Of a stretch of DNA of 64,000 bases, positions 10,161 through 20,993 are shown piece by piece. Origin of the DNA: Excoecaria cochinchinensis (taxonomy: Eukaryota > Streptophyta > Magnoliopsida > Malpighiales > Euphorbiaceae); NCBI GenBank assembly GCA_947683425.1, contig CANTUQ010000008.1, forward strand, positions 1,240,001 through 1,304,000. The letters are read 5' to 3'. A program made the position numbers and the translations under genes. The number at the start of each line of letters is the position of its first letter. The stretch's first letter is position 1. The notes beneath the pieces are model-generated. The model was not told the DNA's origin and did not search any database. It saw nothing but the letters and a program-made list of their open reading frames with translations.

Positions 10161-10867
10161 TGAATGGGTCCAGCTTTTATTGGAATTTGTCTTTCTGAAA
10201 ATCCATTTTCATATGGTAAATCAAACATATGTTGTTTTCTGCTCCAGAAAGCATTTGGTAAATCGGAACAAATTTCATTTTCAATCATTTTTTGAAAATC
10301 AGAAATTTTTTGTTTTACTAAATCATTTTTCAAATTCTTTTGGATTATAAAGAAGGAAACATCCTGTTTGAGAAATTGTAAAAGTTTTTGTTTTCTTTGA
10401 ATCATACAATTTAATTCACTTTTGTAAACAGAACAAGCTATTAAAAGATTTAGGTTTCTTGTTATGGGTTTTTCGACAAAAGGAAAAATAATTTTTTCTC
10501 TATTTATTTTAAAAGAAATACCATCATATGTAACAGAATAGGGAGTAATCATATTGATAAATGGAGTCCCTAAAATAACAGTATGGATGATATTTTCGAG
10601 TAAAATAAAAGGAGTTTTTATGAATATGCTACCATTTTGGATGGAAGCTTCTGTTTTCAGTTCTATTTTCATGTCGGAGTTATTAGCTGCGACAAGTTTT
10701 TCAGTAGTTTTTTCAGAAAATATTTTTGGAATGATACAGCTTTTTAAACAATTTAAATATGCTCCTATATCAAAAAGAGCAACTGTATCTATTTTGAAGT
10801 CATCTGAAAAAATAAGGGAAACTTTTACCAAATATTTTCTCGTAGTAATTTCTCTTAAAATAAACAA
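10161..10867 (-). pseudogene. Pararetrovirus aspartic protease (copy B)
   Basis: A retropepsin-like domain upstream of the reverse transcriptase in the same frame. The segment TVALFDIGAYLNCL carries the catalytic Asp, with DIGA in place of the usual DTGA. The downstream flap and substrate-wall region ends in VILGTPFINMITPYSV. The Thr-to-Ile change next to the catalytic Asp probably inactivates it. Copy C keeps DTS at the same place. The domain would release the mature proteins from the viral polyprotein. Confidence 0.8.
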
Positions 10868-11184
10868 GAAATCATTTGGAGCATTTTCTAAACTTTGAAT
10901 TTCATTTTCTTAGTCTAGATTAGCAGTTTCATTTTCTTCATTTTCTTCATCATTAGAACTAGAGTCTTGTGATAAAAGAGCATGAAGAAGATTTGAATCT
11001 TTCTCCTATTTTTCTTTAAGAGTTTTTAGCTCTTGTTTGACAATTTTAATTTCTTCTTGAAGCGATTGAATTGTCACAGGAGGTTTTTCTTTTGATTTAG
11101 TACTTGGGATTTTAGTGAGATCATAAGTACTGTTTGGAAGTGGAAGGTTTTGGAGTTTTTGGTTCAAAGGACTTCAAAAGTTTT

Positions 11185-13504
11185 TCAATGATTTTTTTTT
11201 TGAAGTTTTGAATCATCCACTTGTTTGATGATATCAAGAATCAGTTCTTGATCTTTTGTCAAAACATTTATTGATTTGAAACTATTGCCCGACTCACTGC
11301 TAGAGGAATCAAGGGCAGTAACTTCATCATTTTGAAAAGAATCTTCTGTTTCTGATGATTCTGTTTGGGATTCACTTTCAGATGTTTCAAGGAGGATGGC
11401 TTCAATCTTTTGTATTGTTTCTTCCTCTCCTTGCAACTCGTGAAGTTTTTTGTTAAGCTTATAATATTTTGAAGTATGGCCAGGTTTGCCACACTTAAAA
11501 CAAGTGACTTGTTTAAGAGTTGGTTTGAAGGGCTTTTTAAAATATCTTCTTTTCTTATAGGGCTTCTGTGGTTTAGATCTCTTATAAAACTCTTATTTAC
11601 TAGGTTTTGAAGCAAATCGTTTCTGAGGTTTTTTGTAAGATTTGGAACAGGAACCTCCACAGGTTTTTATTTAACCTTCTGTGGAGATTTTGAACTATTT
11701 ACAGAATGATCCTAGTTCTTACCTAGTTTTCTTCATTTCCCATTTTAAATGTTTTTGAAGTTTTAAATCTTGGCAGATTTTTAAGCCTTCTTTTTGAGTG
11801 AAACTAACTAATTCCCCATAGGTCAAATGGTTACAAGGAATTTTGTTAATTCCAAAAGATTCTTTGATTTTATTACGGACTCTTTCTCCTAAAAGGGTAG
11901 GAAGGCCAACAAGGAATTTTCTTTCCAAAACGGTTGATTGGAATCTTCTCTAAGCATTACCCTAGTTAAGAAAGTGTTTTGTAGTTTTGAAAATCAGAAA
12001 GCTTTTTACACCTAAGGTTTGAAAGTAATTCTGCGTTTTTATCTTTCAAATGAGAAGGGTCACCTATGAAGTGTAGACTAATCGTATGGATTAGGGTTGC
12101 TACAGCATCAGGTATGGGGTTACCTATCTCATCAAGAATGAGTGTTCCATCCTCTGTGTTTTGGATAGCACCTAATATTTCTAACTGCTGTTGGGCAGTG
12201 AGATGATAATCCCACCATCCTTTCAGTTGTCCTGAAAATCCTGCAATGAGAAGTTCAGCAATAGTTCTATCAGGTGTACTGGTTTGGGTTTTATAAGCAT
12301 TGTAGGCCATAGTCATCTGCTGTAGAAGACTAAGGATGTTATATTCAAACATACCATCTATGTTCCATTCATAGGCAGTAGAGGCATTGAATTTAGACTG
12401 GGACAAAATGTTTGGTCTATTTTCTATGCTTAAGTCTGGGGCTGTGGTCATGGTTAAAGGTTGACCTTTTTGCCAAACAAGTTTGAACAATTCCTCCTTC
12501 TGGTTTGGCTGTGTATCTTCAGAGTCAGATACCTGATCTAAAGTACTAACAGCTTTACTACGTTCAGGGGTATCTTTTACAACTTCTTGCGTAGACGAAG
12601 AGGTATGCTCTATCCTACTAAGTTGGGTTTTAAGAGCTTTGGTAAATTCTGATTTACCTTCTCTAAACAGTTTTTGACTTGTTTTGGAGACCTGAAAAGG
12701 TTTGAACACTGGACTTTTCAGTTTTGAAGCTGTCGATTCAACCTGGGAAATGACAGTGGTGGTTTTTTGGTTTTCCTCTATCCTAGTTAACTGCTTGACA
12801 ATCGTACTAAGATGAGTATTTGTAAAGTTGTTTTGTTGAAGAATATTTTTAATATCCTTGTTTGAATCATTACTTGGGGTTTTGTAAGGTGCAGCATCTA
12901 TAGTGCTTTCTAGATGTGCAATTTTGATTTGTTTTAAAGGTGGATGTTCAGATTGAGTTCTTTTCCCATCTACCATTTTCCATTCTGTAACTTTATTTCT
13001 AATAGTAATAGGGTTGACAGATTTGGTGTTTGATTTGAATGGATATGAAATTTCATTTTGAGATGCGTAAATTTCAAACCAATCAAAGAATAAAACATGA
13101 GCTTTGTTTTGCATGACAAAGTCATAAAACTCATTTTGAATTTCTTTTCTTTTATCCAGAAAATTTTTGAAAAACCAATTTCTTTTTTCTGAATTTTTTG
13201 AAGAATAGAAATCCTGGTGTAAATAATTTTTGTCAACTTCAAATTCCTTTTCTAAAATATTTAGTTTATTGATAACATTTTCTGTTATCGCAGAAAAAGA
13301 TGGTGAAGTTGGAGGTGAATTATTTTGTTGTTCTTCATCATCTACCTGTGGCCTAGTATAAACCTGGTGAGGTACATTTGAAGAATAATCCACGTTTTGA
13401 AAAGAAGCACTTGGAATGCTTAAACAAGAAAATCTTCGATTTAGAAAATTCTCCATCCTATCAGGCAGATGAATAACTGAGGATAATTTTGAAATTTTTC
13501 CCAA
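11185..13504 (-). pseudogene. Pararetrovirus coat protein with zinc knuckle (copy B)
   Basis: A 512-residue open stretch (13504-11966) holds the coat-protein region. A charged N-terminal part is followed by the conserved core with FSGQLKGWWDYHLT and HFIGDPSHLKDKNAELL. A one-base loss near 11966 breaks the frame. The next frame continues with the KFLVGLPTLLGERVRNKI block. Further on lies the knuckle CFKCGKPGH (about 11465-11505), in which the fourth ligand is Tyr instead of Cys, followed by an acidic serine-rich linker that ends in a T-run frameshift near 11190. The domain would form the capsid and bind nucleic acid. Confidence 0.85.
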
Positions 13505-14420
13505 ATCTAAAGTACTCGTGGAAGAACTAGCATCTGAATATCAATGACTAGAAGCTCTACTGAAGCTTATTTTTACCTTTCCGTCATTGTACTGGGTGAT
13601 TTCCCTCAATTGAGTATTTGGTTTTGCCTGTTCAAGAGATTTTGGTTTTGAAACTTCTTCCAAGATCCATTCTTCAGGAAGACTAATATCTTTCCAAAGG
13701 ATAGATTTTGGAATAACAGTGTTAGATCTAGACAGATCTGTTTGCAAAAAGAGGGTTTCGCCCTTTTAAAAATCAATGTTTTTTGTTGCAGTAAAAGCAG
13801 AAACCATTGCTTTGTAATGCACTTTAAATATGATTGCTACTGGAATTGAACCTTCCAGCATTTTGTAATTGTGGGTTTTGATTTGCAAAATAAAAGATTT
13901 TAAAATGTTTTTATCTTTTAAAGATAAAGAGATATCTGGATAGCATTCAAAAGAGATTGGGCCTTGGCAAAGACTTGACTCTACGAACGCTATCATTGAA
14001 TCCTGGAAATTTATATGTCTGGCATCCCTCAAGACACAAAGAATTGAAGTGTTTAAGCCATCTTTGTTTAATTGTTTAATTCCCACCTGGACAAGACCTA
14101 TATGTATGTAACTATATTTCCTGTCTTGGTGTTTTTGTAAGGTTTTTTGAGAAAGAAGTTGGATGGTTTCAAAAGGATTTGAGATTTGAACATCCCTTTC
14201 TTCCGTTTTAATGACATAGTCAGTTTTGAAAAGATTTTGAAACAGACCAGTTTCATAAACTTGATCTTTTTTTTTTTAGAATTTCCCAGTTGTTTAAAAA
14301 TTTTTGAAAATTCTCAATAGTGATTTCTTCACTATTGGTTGGATGTTTGAAATTCGATTATGTGGAATCTGAAGTAAGAGAACTTGAAAGAGAAGTGGAT
14401 CTACAAAATAAATTATTCAT
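13505..14420 (-). pseudogene. Pararetrovirus movement protein (copy B)
   Basis: It is homologous to the copy A movement protein and begins at ATG 14420. A stop falls within the first 25 codons, a second at about 13766 and a third at about 13541, each at a place where another copy has a sense codon. The core blocks CVLRDARHINFQDSM, SLCQGPISFECYPDIS and YKMLEGSIPVAIIFKV are intact. No stop is expected between this part and the coat protein in the ancestor, so movement and coat proteins were probably one polyprotein. Confidence 0.85.
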
Positions 14421-14645
14421 AATTTTGAAAATTTAATTAATTTTTTGAAAAATGTATCTTCTTACCTGGATAACTAGGTCCTAAAACCTTACTGCCCTAA
14501 ACGCCTCTCAATGGCTAAAACGAGACTTACTGCCTCACCTCTAACCTTACCCAGATAATATTTTAGTTTTTTAAAGAATAATTAAATTTACCAAATTATA
14601 AATAATGAACCTCATATATATACTACCCCCTAGGCTCTGATACCA
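14421..14645 (-). promoter_or_regulatory. Viral leader and primer-binding site at the copy C/copy B junction
   Basis: On the minus strand 14645-14633 reads TGGTATCAGAGCC, complementary to the 3' end of plant initiator tRNA-Met and used by Caulimoviridae to prime reverse transcription. The 212 bases after it form the leader before the movement-protein ATG. Upstream, without any gap, is the 3' end of copy C. This is the intact form of the joint whose broken halves lie at 4789 and 41842. Confidence 0.85.
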
Positions 14646-15403
14646 TGGACACCGCAGGATCAAAGGGTATCAATGAAATAGAATAACAAACAAAATAATA
14701 AACCACACACTAATATCCTCGAAAGGATTTCACAACCTAAAACTAAAGTGAAAATGCAATGCAAAAATCTGCGAAAATCAAATCAAGAAAGTACGGGCAG
14801 TAGATTAGCCAGGATAGCTAAAGCTATATCCCACACGCGACTAAAGCTTTTTCAGCCTATATACCTTCAAGATTGTTTGAAAATTAATGCAGACAATATT
14901 TCTGATGTACCAGATCAGTATAAACCGCAAGTACAGAGCATACTTATAAATGCAAAACAATTTGTTTGAAAATATATATATATTAAAAGAATAATTTAAA
15001 TTACAGAAACTATAAGGTACAAAAGCTCAACACATGAGCTACACTTACAGGTTTTGATAGAAAGCAAAATAATTACAGATTTTAGAGATAAACACTCAGC
15101 TCAAGATTACAAGGGGTTTTTGCTCAACATATGAGCTACCTAGTATCTGATCTAAGCGTGAGAGTTTGAAGACTGGGAATCCTCTCCAAATTAATCTCTG
15201 CCTTCAAACTGGGAAGAAGGAAGCCTTAAGTAGAGAGCCTTCCGTCAATCAAGGGAGCCTGTGGAGACCCGAAGTGATGGTATGAGCTGGAAAAGAAGAC
15301 TTTCACATGCCCTGCTTCTGTAGTTCCATTATGGCTGTTTGAAAAAGTGGAAAAAGCCAAGAGCCGAACAAGATGGGCTAGGCCCATGTTTACAAATAGC
15401 TTG
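14646..15403 (-). promoter_or_regulatory. Viral 3' intergenic region of copy C, with putative pregenomic promoter
   Basis: Between the ORF2 stop (15404) and the primer-binding site. On the minus strand a TATA box at 14858-14863 (GGTATATAGGC) lies about 210 bp before the primer-binding site, which suits a pregenomic RNA with a short leader. The sequence is nearly identical to 4789-5552. CTCAACACATGAGC occurs at about 15026 and, with one change, at about 15123, as also in copy A and fragment D. Confidence 0.55.
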
Positions 15404-16869
15404 TTATGGGCTCAAACAAGAATTTGGAAAGATCCCATAACAATCATTTTCATTGTCATTACCCAAGTCTATGGTAGGCTCAGAGCTTGAGGATGATTCT
15501 GCCTTGAAAAGTGTTGATGAAGCTTTCGAAGAAGAGGCCTTGCTTTTGAGGAGCTGGGCCATAATCTGAAAGTATTCTTTTTCAGATTTTACAGCTATAA
15601 GTTGGGTTTGTGCAAAGGACTTCTGGGCCAAAAATTGCGTTGTTGAAGAGTCTGGCCTTGGAATTCCTTGACACTGAAGCCATTGTTTAATAGCTGGAGC
15701 TTTAATGGAATCGGGAATGGAGAACTTTGTCCACCATTTGGTTTTAAATCTTTTGACAAGGATTATGTGGGCTTCTTGCTGTTGATAATCTAAATACCAA
15801 GCTATTACCCAAGGTAAGAAGAATTTTAAACCAAAAAGCATTAAGAGTGGAAACCTTAATTCTCTGTCAGAGGGTTTGAAATTGGTTTTAAAAAGGTTAT
15901 AGCTTTCCTAAATTGGGATTTGAGAATTTCAGGAGAAACTCCATACAACTTTCACCAATGAGCAAACCAGAAGAGAATTTTGGTTGGCTCCTATTTAAGA
16001 TTGAAATACAACAACCAAGTATTGGTGAAATTTAGGTTTTAAACAAGGAAGACATTATACCAAGCTTGCCGATAATCCCAATAGGTATAAGACCTGCAAT
16101 GGTTATAGGTGGTTTTAAAGTCAACAGGAAAGTGTTTGGGTTGATAACGGTTTTGTCCCCACTCGAGAGGAGAGAGGATTTTATGGATTTTTCCCGTTGA
16201 GTAATTTATTGGGCCAATACAGGGATGATCTTTGAAGGTTATAGAACTTGATAATTTCAATATTGCTCTGTAGTAAGGTTGGGGTTTTATTAAATCCCAT
16301 GGTTTAAAAAACCAGATTTTTGAAAATACTTTCAAAATGGCCATTTAAGGGTTTTAAAGATAAAATCCATACTCAATGGTCCAAATATATTGAAAATCTG
16401 TTTAAACAAAATATTTTGAAACTATTTTAGATTGTGATAACACAATTTGAGCTTCATTTTGAGTTAAAACAACTTTTGAAAATTCCTCATGTGAGGATTT
16501 TGAAGAAACAACTCCAAGATCTGAGGGTTTAACAAGAATTTTTTCACAAGATATTTCTTGTGAAGGTTTTAAAATCTTTTTAGAAGAAGATTTTGAAGAT
16601 GAAGATGCCTCTTCTATTTTTAGAATAGTTTAAAGAGCGTTACCTGAGTGTTGCTATGTCAAAGTTTTGAAAAGTAGGCCAAATTCCAGCTGTGTTAAAA
16701 GAGTTTCAATCCATTGTTGGACTTGAAACTGTTTGTTTTTGGCTTCTTCGTCTGTGACAGCTTGGGCCCAAAATTTTATTTTTGTAGCAGATGAGGCCGT
16801 TACAGATTTTGAAATTTTTGGCTCATCCTTTTGGATTGCCTTCTCATTTTCTTTCTATTTTCTAGGCAT
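15404..16869 (-). pseudogene. Pararetrovirus ORF2, full span (copy C)
   Basis: The only copy that spans ORF2 from the start (MPRK at 16869, then an early stop) to the terminal TAA at 15404-15406, about 488 codons. Two long open pieces remain: 16344-16039 (ending YWDYRQAWYNVFLV) and 15841-15404 (starting MLFGLKFFLPWVIAWYLDY). The protein seems to have three parts: a basic N-terminus, a Ser/Glu-rich middle, and an aromatic-rich C-terminal domain with a serine-rich end. I know of no function for it. Its position suits ORF2 of florendovirus-type genomes. Confidence 0.6.
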
Positions 16870-18300
16870 TTTTGGTCTTATTTTGAAGGAGTTCTGTAGT
16901 CATAAAATCTAAAATTGAGTTTTGATCTCGTTTAATAAATTCAATATCAAAATCAAAAATACTAAGGATAGCTTGCTATCTGGAAAATATTTGTTTTGAA
17001 ACGATGTTTTGAACATCTTTTTGTAAAATCTCTTTTACAGGTTTACAATCAATACGAAGTAAAACTTTTGATTGAGTAAATCGTTTTGGAATTTTGAAAT
17101 ACACATGACAATTGAAAGAATTTCTTTTTTAATTGTAGAATAATTCTTTTGACAATCAATCTAATGTGTAGATGTCAACTGGACTATGCATTCTTTTCTG
17201 CCCACTTTTTGTTCTAAAATGCCTCCATAACTTAAGTCAGATGCATCTGTTTCAACAATCTTAGGTGCTAAAGGAATAGCTAAATACAGGCATGGAATTT
17301 CTTTAACTTGATTCTTAATCTATTGAACTATCCTCGTATTTTCATCAGACCAAGAAACGAGATTTTTCTTTAACCTATCATGCAAAGGTTTTGCTAGTCG
17401 GTTAACATTAAGATAGAAAACTAGAAAATAATTTAGACTTCCAAAGAATTTCTAAAGCATGGTTTTATCAAGAATTTTATCTGTAAATTTATCAGTAAAA
17501 GTCAAAGATCTCTCAATTGGAGTAATTATCCCTTGGGAAACATAGTGTCTTAGGAAACATATTTTCATTTGAAAAAGAGAGATTTTTATTTTTGAAACAA
17601 CAAGTCCATTTTTCTTAGCTACATAGAAAAATGTCTTAAGGTTTTTAAAATGTTGTTCAATTGACTCATAAAAGATAAGAACATCGTCAACATATACAAC
17701 ACAAAATTTTAAAAAAGGATTAAAGATCTTATTCATTATTCTTTGAAATTTTGAAAGAGCATTTTTTAATCCAAACGGCATAACCGTACACTCATACTAT
17801 CCAAAAGGAATAGTGAAAGCAATTTTATAACGATCTTTTGGATCAATCTGTATTTGCCAAAAATCTATTTTCATATCAAATTTTGAGAAAGCAAATGCAA
17901 AATGTAGTTTTTGCAAAAAATCTTTTTTGTTTTGAATTGGATATCGGATCCATTTTAAAGCCTTGTTTAATAGTTTGTAATTAATTATAAGCCAAGACAT
18001 GCCTCTTTCTATTTAAGAATTTTTATTGATATAGAAAGCTACACAACTCCAAAGAGACCTTAATTTTGTAATTAAACCTTTTTGTTCCAAATTTTGAATC
18101 TCTTTTTCATAGTATTTTTTAAGTTCATGATTCATTTGGATTGACCTAGCTTTTGTTGGGATCTGTTTTTCTGAAAAATCACTTTCATATGGTAGATCAT
18201 CCATCTGTTGTTTTCTATTACATAAAGCATCTGGTAAATCTAAGCAAATCTCATTTTCAATTTGGTTTTGAATATTAAAAATTTTTGATTTTACCAAATC
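16870..18300 (-). pseudogene. Pararetrovirus reverse transcriptase and RNase H (copy C)
   Basis: Reverse transcriptase remains at about 18170-17452: LITKLRSLWSCVAFYINK, INYKLLNKALKWIRYPIQ, then MPFGLKNALSKFQRIM and VVYVDDVLIF, with YVDD where copy B has YIDD. A stop lies between the two pieces near 17797. RNase H (about 17440-16890) is badly decayed but still shows the segment around the first catalytic Asp. It is clearly more divergent from copy B than copy A is. Confidence 0.8.
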
Positions 18301-18880
18301 ATTTTCTAACTATTTTTGGACTTTAAAAAAGGATACATCCTATTTAAGAAAAGATAATTGATTTTTCTTTCCTTGAATTATGCAATTCAATTCATTCTTG
18401 TAAATAGAATAGGCTTTTAAAAGGTTTAAATTTCTTGTTATGGGTTTTTCAATGAAAGGAAAAATAGTTTTTCTTTATTTGCTTTAAAAGAAATACCATT
18501 ATAATTGATAGAATAGGGATTAATCATGTTAATGAATGGATCCCCTAAAATGACAGTATGACTAATTTTTTTCTAACAAAACAAAAGGAGCTTTTATCAA
18601 GACACTTCCATTTTGAATACAAGCCTCTGTTTTGCGTTTGATTTTTATGTAAGAGTTGTTAGCTACGACAAGGTTTTTCAAAAAATCTTTTTCGAATAAT
18701 ACAACTTTTTAAATAGTTTAAATCAGTGCTTGTATCAAAAAAAGCAATTGTATCAATTTTAAAATCTTCTGAAAAAATGAGAGTGATTTTTACCAGATAT
18801 TTTCTTGAAGTTATTTCTCGTAAAATAAATAAGAAATCTTCTGGACCATGTTCTAGACTTTGAATTCCGTTATCTAGGTC
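18301..18880 (-). pseudogene. Pararetrovirus protease region (copy C)
   Basis: A decayed retropepsin region. On the minus strand the active-site stretch near 18750-18720 reads AIAFFDTSTDLN, so the DTS triad survives, unlike in copy B. Several frameshifts interrupt the rest. Homology to 10868-10400 of copy B is continuous. Confidence 0.65.
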
Positions 18881-19022
18881 TAGGTTTGTAGTTTCGTTTC
18901 TTCTTTTTCTTCATTTTCATTATCATTAGAACTCGAGTCTTGTGAAAAAAGAGTATGATGAAGTTTTGAATCATTCTCCTATTTTTTTACAGGAGTTTTT
19001 GTTTTTGTTTTTGTTTTAGTAC

Positions 19023-20993
19023 CTAAAATCTATTTTCTTCTTGAAGTGATTGAATTATTACAGGAGTTTTTGTTTTTATTTTTGTTTTAGTACCTAAAAT
19101 CTTTGTGACATCATAAGTACTGTTTGGAAGAAGAGAGGAAGATGAAGAAGTGGAAGCTTGAGATGACTTTGGTTCAAAGGATTTTAATGGTTTTTCTATA
19201 ATATCCTTCTGAAGTTTTGAATCTTCCACTTGTTTAATGATATCAAGAATTAATTCTTGATCTTTTGTCAAAATATTTATTAATTTTAAACTAGTACCCA
19301 TTCATTGCTAGAGGAATTAAGGGCAACTAATTCATCAAGTTGCAAAGAATCTTCATTTTCTTATGATTCTGTTTGATATTCACTATCATAAGTTTTAAGG
19401 AGGATTGCTTTAATTTTTGAATTGTTTCTTCCTCTACTTGTAACTCATGAAGTTTTTTTGTTAAGTTTGAAATATTTAAAAATATGGCTAACCTTGCCAC
19501 ACTCATAACAAGTGACCTATTTGGATGTTTGAGTTTTGAAGGGTTTTTTGAAAGACCTTCGCTTCTTGTAAGGTTTTTGAGTTTTTGATTTTTTGTAAAA
19601 CTCTTCCTTACTTGGTTTGGAAGAAAATCATTTATAAGGTTTTTTATAGGATTTTGAGCAGGAACCTCCATAGGTTTTAGTTTGATTTTTTATGAAAATT
19701 TTGAACTGTTTACAAAATATCCTAGTTTTTGCCTAGTTTTTTTCATTTTCCATTTTAAATGTTTTGAAGCTTCAAATCTTGGCAGATTTTTAATCCTTCT
19801 TTTTGTGTGAAGCTAACTAATTTTCCATAGGTTAAATGGTTATAAGGAATTTGACTAATTCCCCAAGCTTATTTGATTTTGTTTCTAACTCTTTCTCTTA
19901 AAAGGGTGGGAAGGCCTACAAGGAATTTTTCTTTCCAAAATGATTGATTGGATTCTTTCCTAAGTATTACCCTAGTTAAGAAAGTATTTTTGTAATTTTG
20001 AAAATCATAAAGCTTTTTACACTTAAGGTTGGAAAGCAATTCTGCATTTTTATCTTTTAAATGAGAAAGGTCACCTATGAAGTGTAAACTAATCATGTGG
20101 ATTAGGGTTGCTATAGCATCAGGTATTGGGTTACTCATCTCATTGAGAATGGGTGCTCTATCTTCTATGGTTTGAATAACACCTAATATGTCTAATTGCT
20201 ATTGGGCAGTGAGATGATAATCCCACCATCCTTTCAGTTAGCCTGAAAAATCTGCAATCAGGAGTTCAGTAATAGCTCTATCAGGTGTATTTATTTGGAT
20301 TTTATAGGTATTTGAGGCCATAGTAATTTGCTGAAGAAGACAAAGAATGTTGTATTTTGACATGCCATCTATATTCCACTCATAGACAGTAGAAGCATTG
20401 AATTTAGACAGTGACAAAATGTTTGGCCTATTTTCTATGTCTAGATCTGGTGCCGTGGTTATGGTCAATGGTTGACCTCTTTGCCAATAGAGTCTACACA
20501 ACTCTTCATTTTGAGTATGTTGTTGATCTTCAACTACTGGTGTAGAAGTAGAAGTTTGTTCTATTTTACTGAGTTAGTTTCGAAGGGCCTCGGTAAAGTC
20601 TGTTTTACCTTTCCTGAACTGTTTTTGACTCATTTTTTAAATTTGAAAAGGTTTGAAAATTGGACTTTTCAGGTTTGAATCTGTTGTTTCAGCATGGGAG
20701 ACAACAGTGGTTTTCCGGATTTCCTCAATCCTAGTTAACTATTTGGCAATTGTACTAAGATGAGTGTTTGTAAAATTATTTTGTTGAAAAATATTTTTAA
20801 TATTTTTGTTTGCATCTTCAATTGGATTTTTAAAAGGAGCAGCATCTATTGTTGTTCCTAAATGTGCAAATTTAACATTTCTTAATGTAGGGTTTTCAGA
20901 TTGAGCTTTTCTGCCATCTCTAATTCCCATTCTGTTACCTTGTTTCTAACTATTATAAGGTTAACAGTTTTGGTGTTGGTTTCAAAAGGATAT
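19023..20993 (-). pseudogene. Pararetrovirus coat protein and zinc knuckle (copy C), interrupted by the Tat insertion
   Basis: The coat-protein core is visible in pieces: 20501-20238 (WNIDGMSKYNILCLLQQ), 20138-19869 (TLIHMISLHFIGDLSHLK, KFLVGLPTLLRERVRNK). The knuckle at about 19466-19506 reads CYECGKVSH and has Phe instead of the fourth Cys. An acidic linker follows. The 5' end of this part stops exactly at 20993, where the Tat LTR begins, and resumes at 40246. Confidence 0.8.

Larger units (their letters stand above)
8132..14645 (-). mobile_element. Endogenous pararetrovirus copy B (nearly complete order, decayed)
   Basis: The most complete copy. On the minus strand it runs from a tRNA-Met-type primer-binding site (14633-14645) through leader, movement protein, coat protein, zinc knuckle, protease, reverse transcriptase, RNase H and the start of ORF2. 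It stops at about 8132, where it is fused to the leader of copy A. A single large polyprotein plus a 3' ORF2 fits the florendovirus/petuvirus side of the Caulimoviridae. At least three premature stops in the movement-protein part, a stop within the reverse transcriptase and several frameshifts make it inactive. Confidence 0.88.
14646..20993 (-). mobile_element. Endogenous pararetrovirus copy C, main part
   Basis: The 3' two thirds of a third viral copy: coat protein (from 20993 down), zinc knuckle, protease, reverse transcriptase, RNase H, ORF2 and terminal region. Its 5' third lies at 40246-41842, because a Tat element was later inserted between 20993 and 40246. By eye it differs clearly from copy B in the coding parts but is nearly identical to copy A in ORF2 and the terminal region. 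It has more stops and frameshifts than copy B. Confidence 0.85.
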
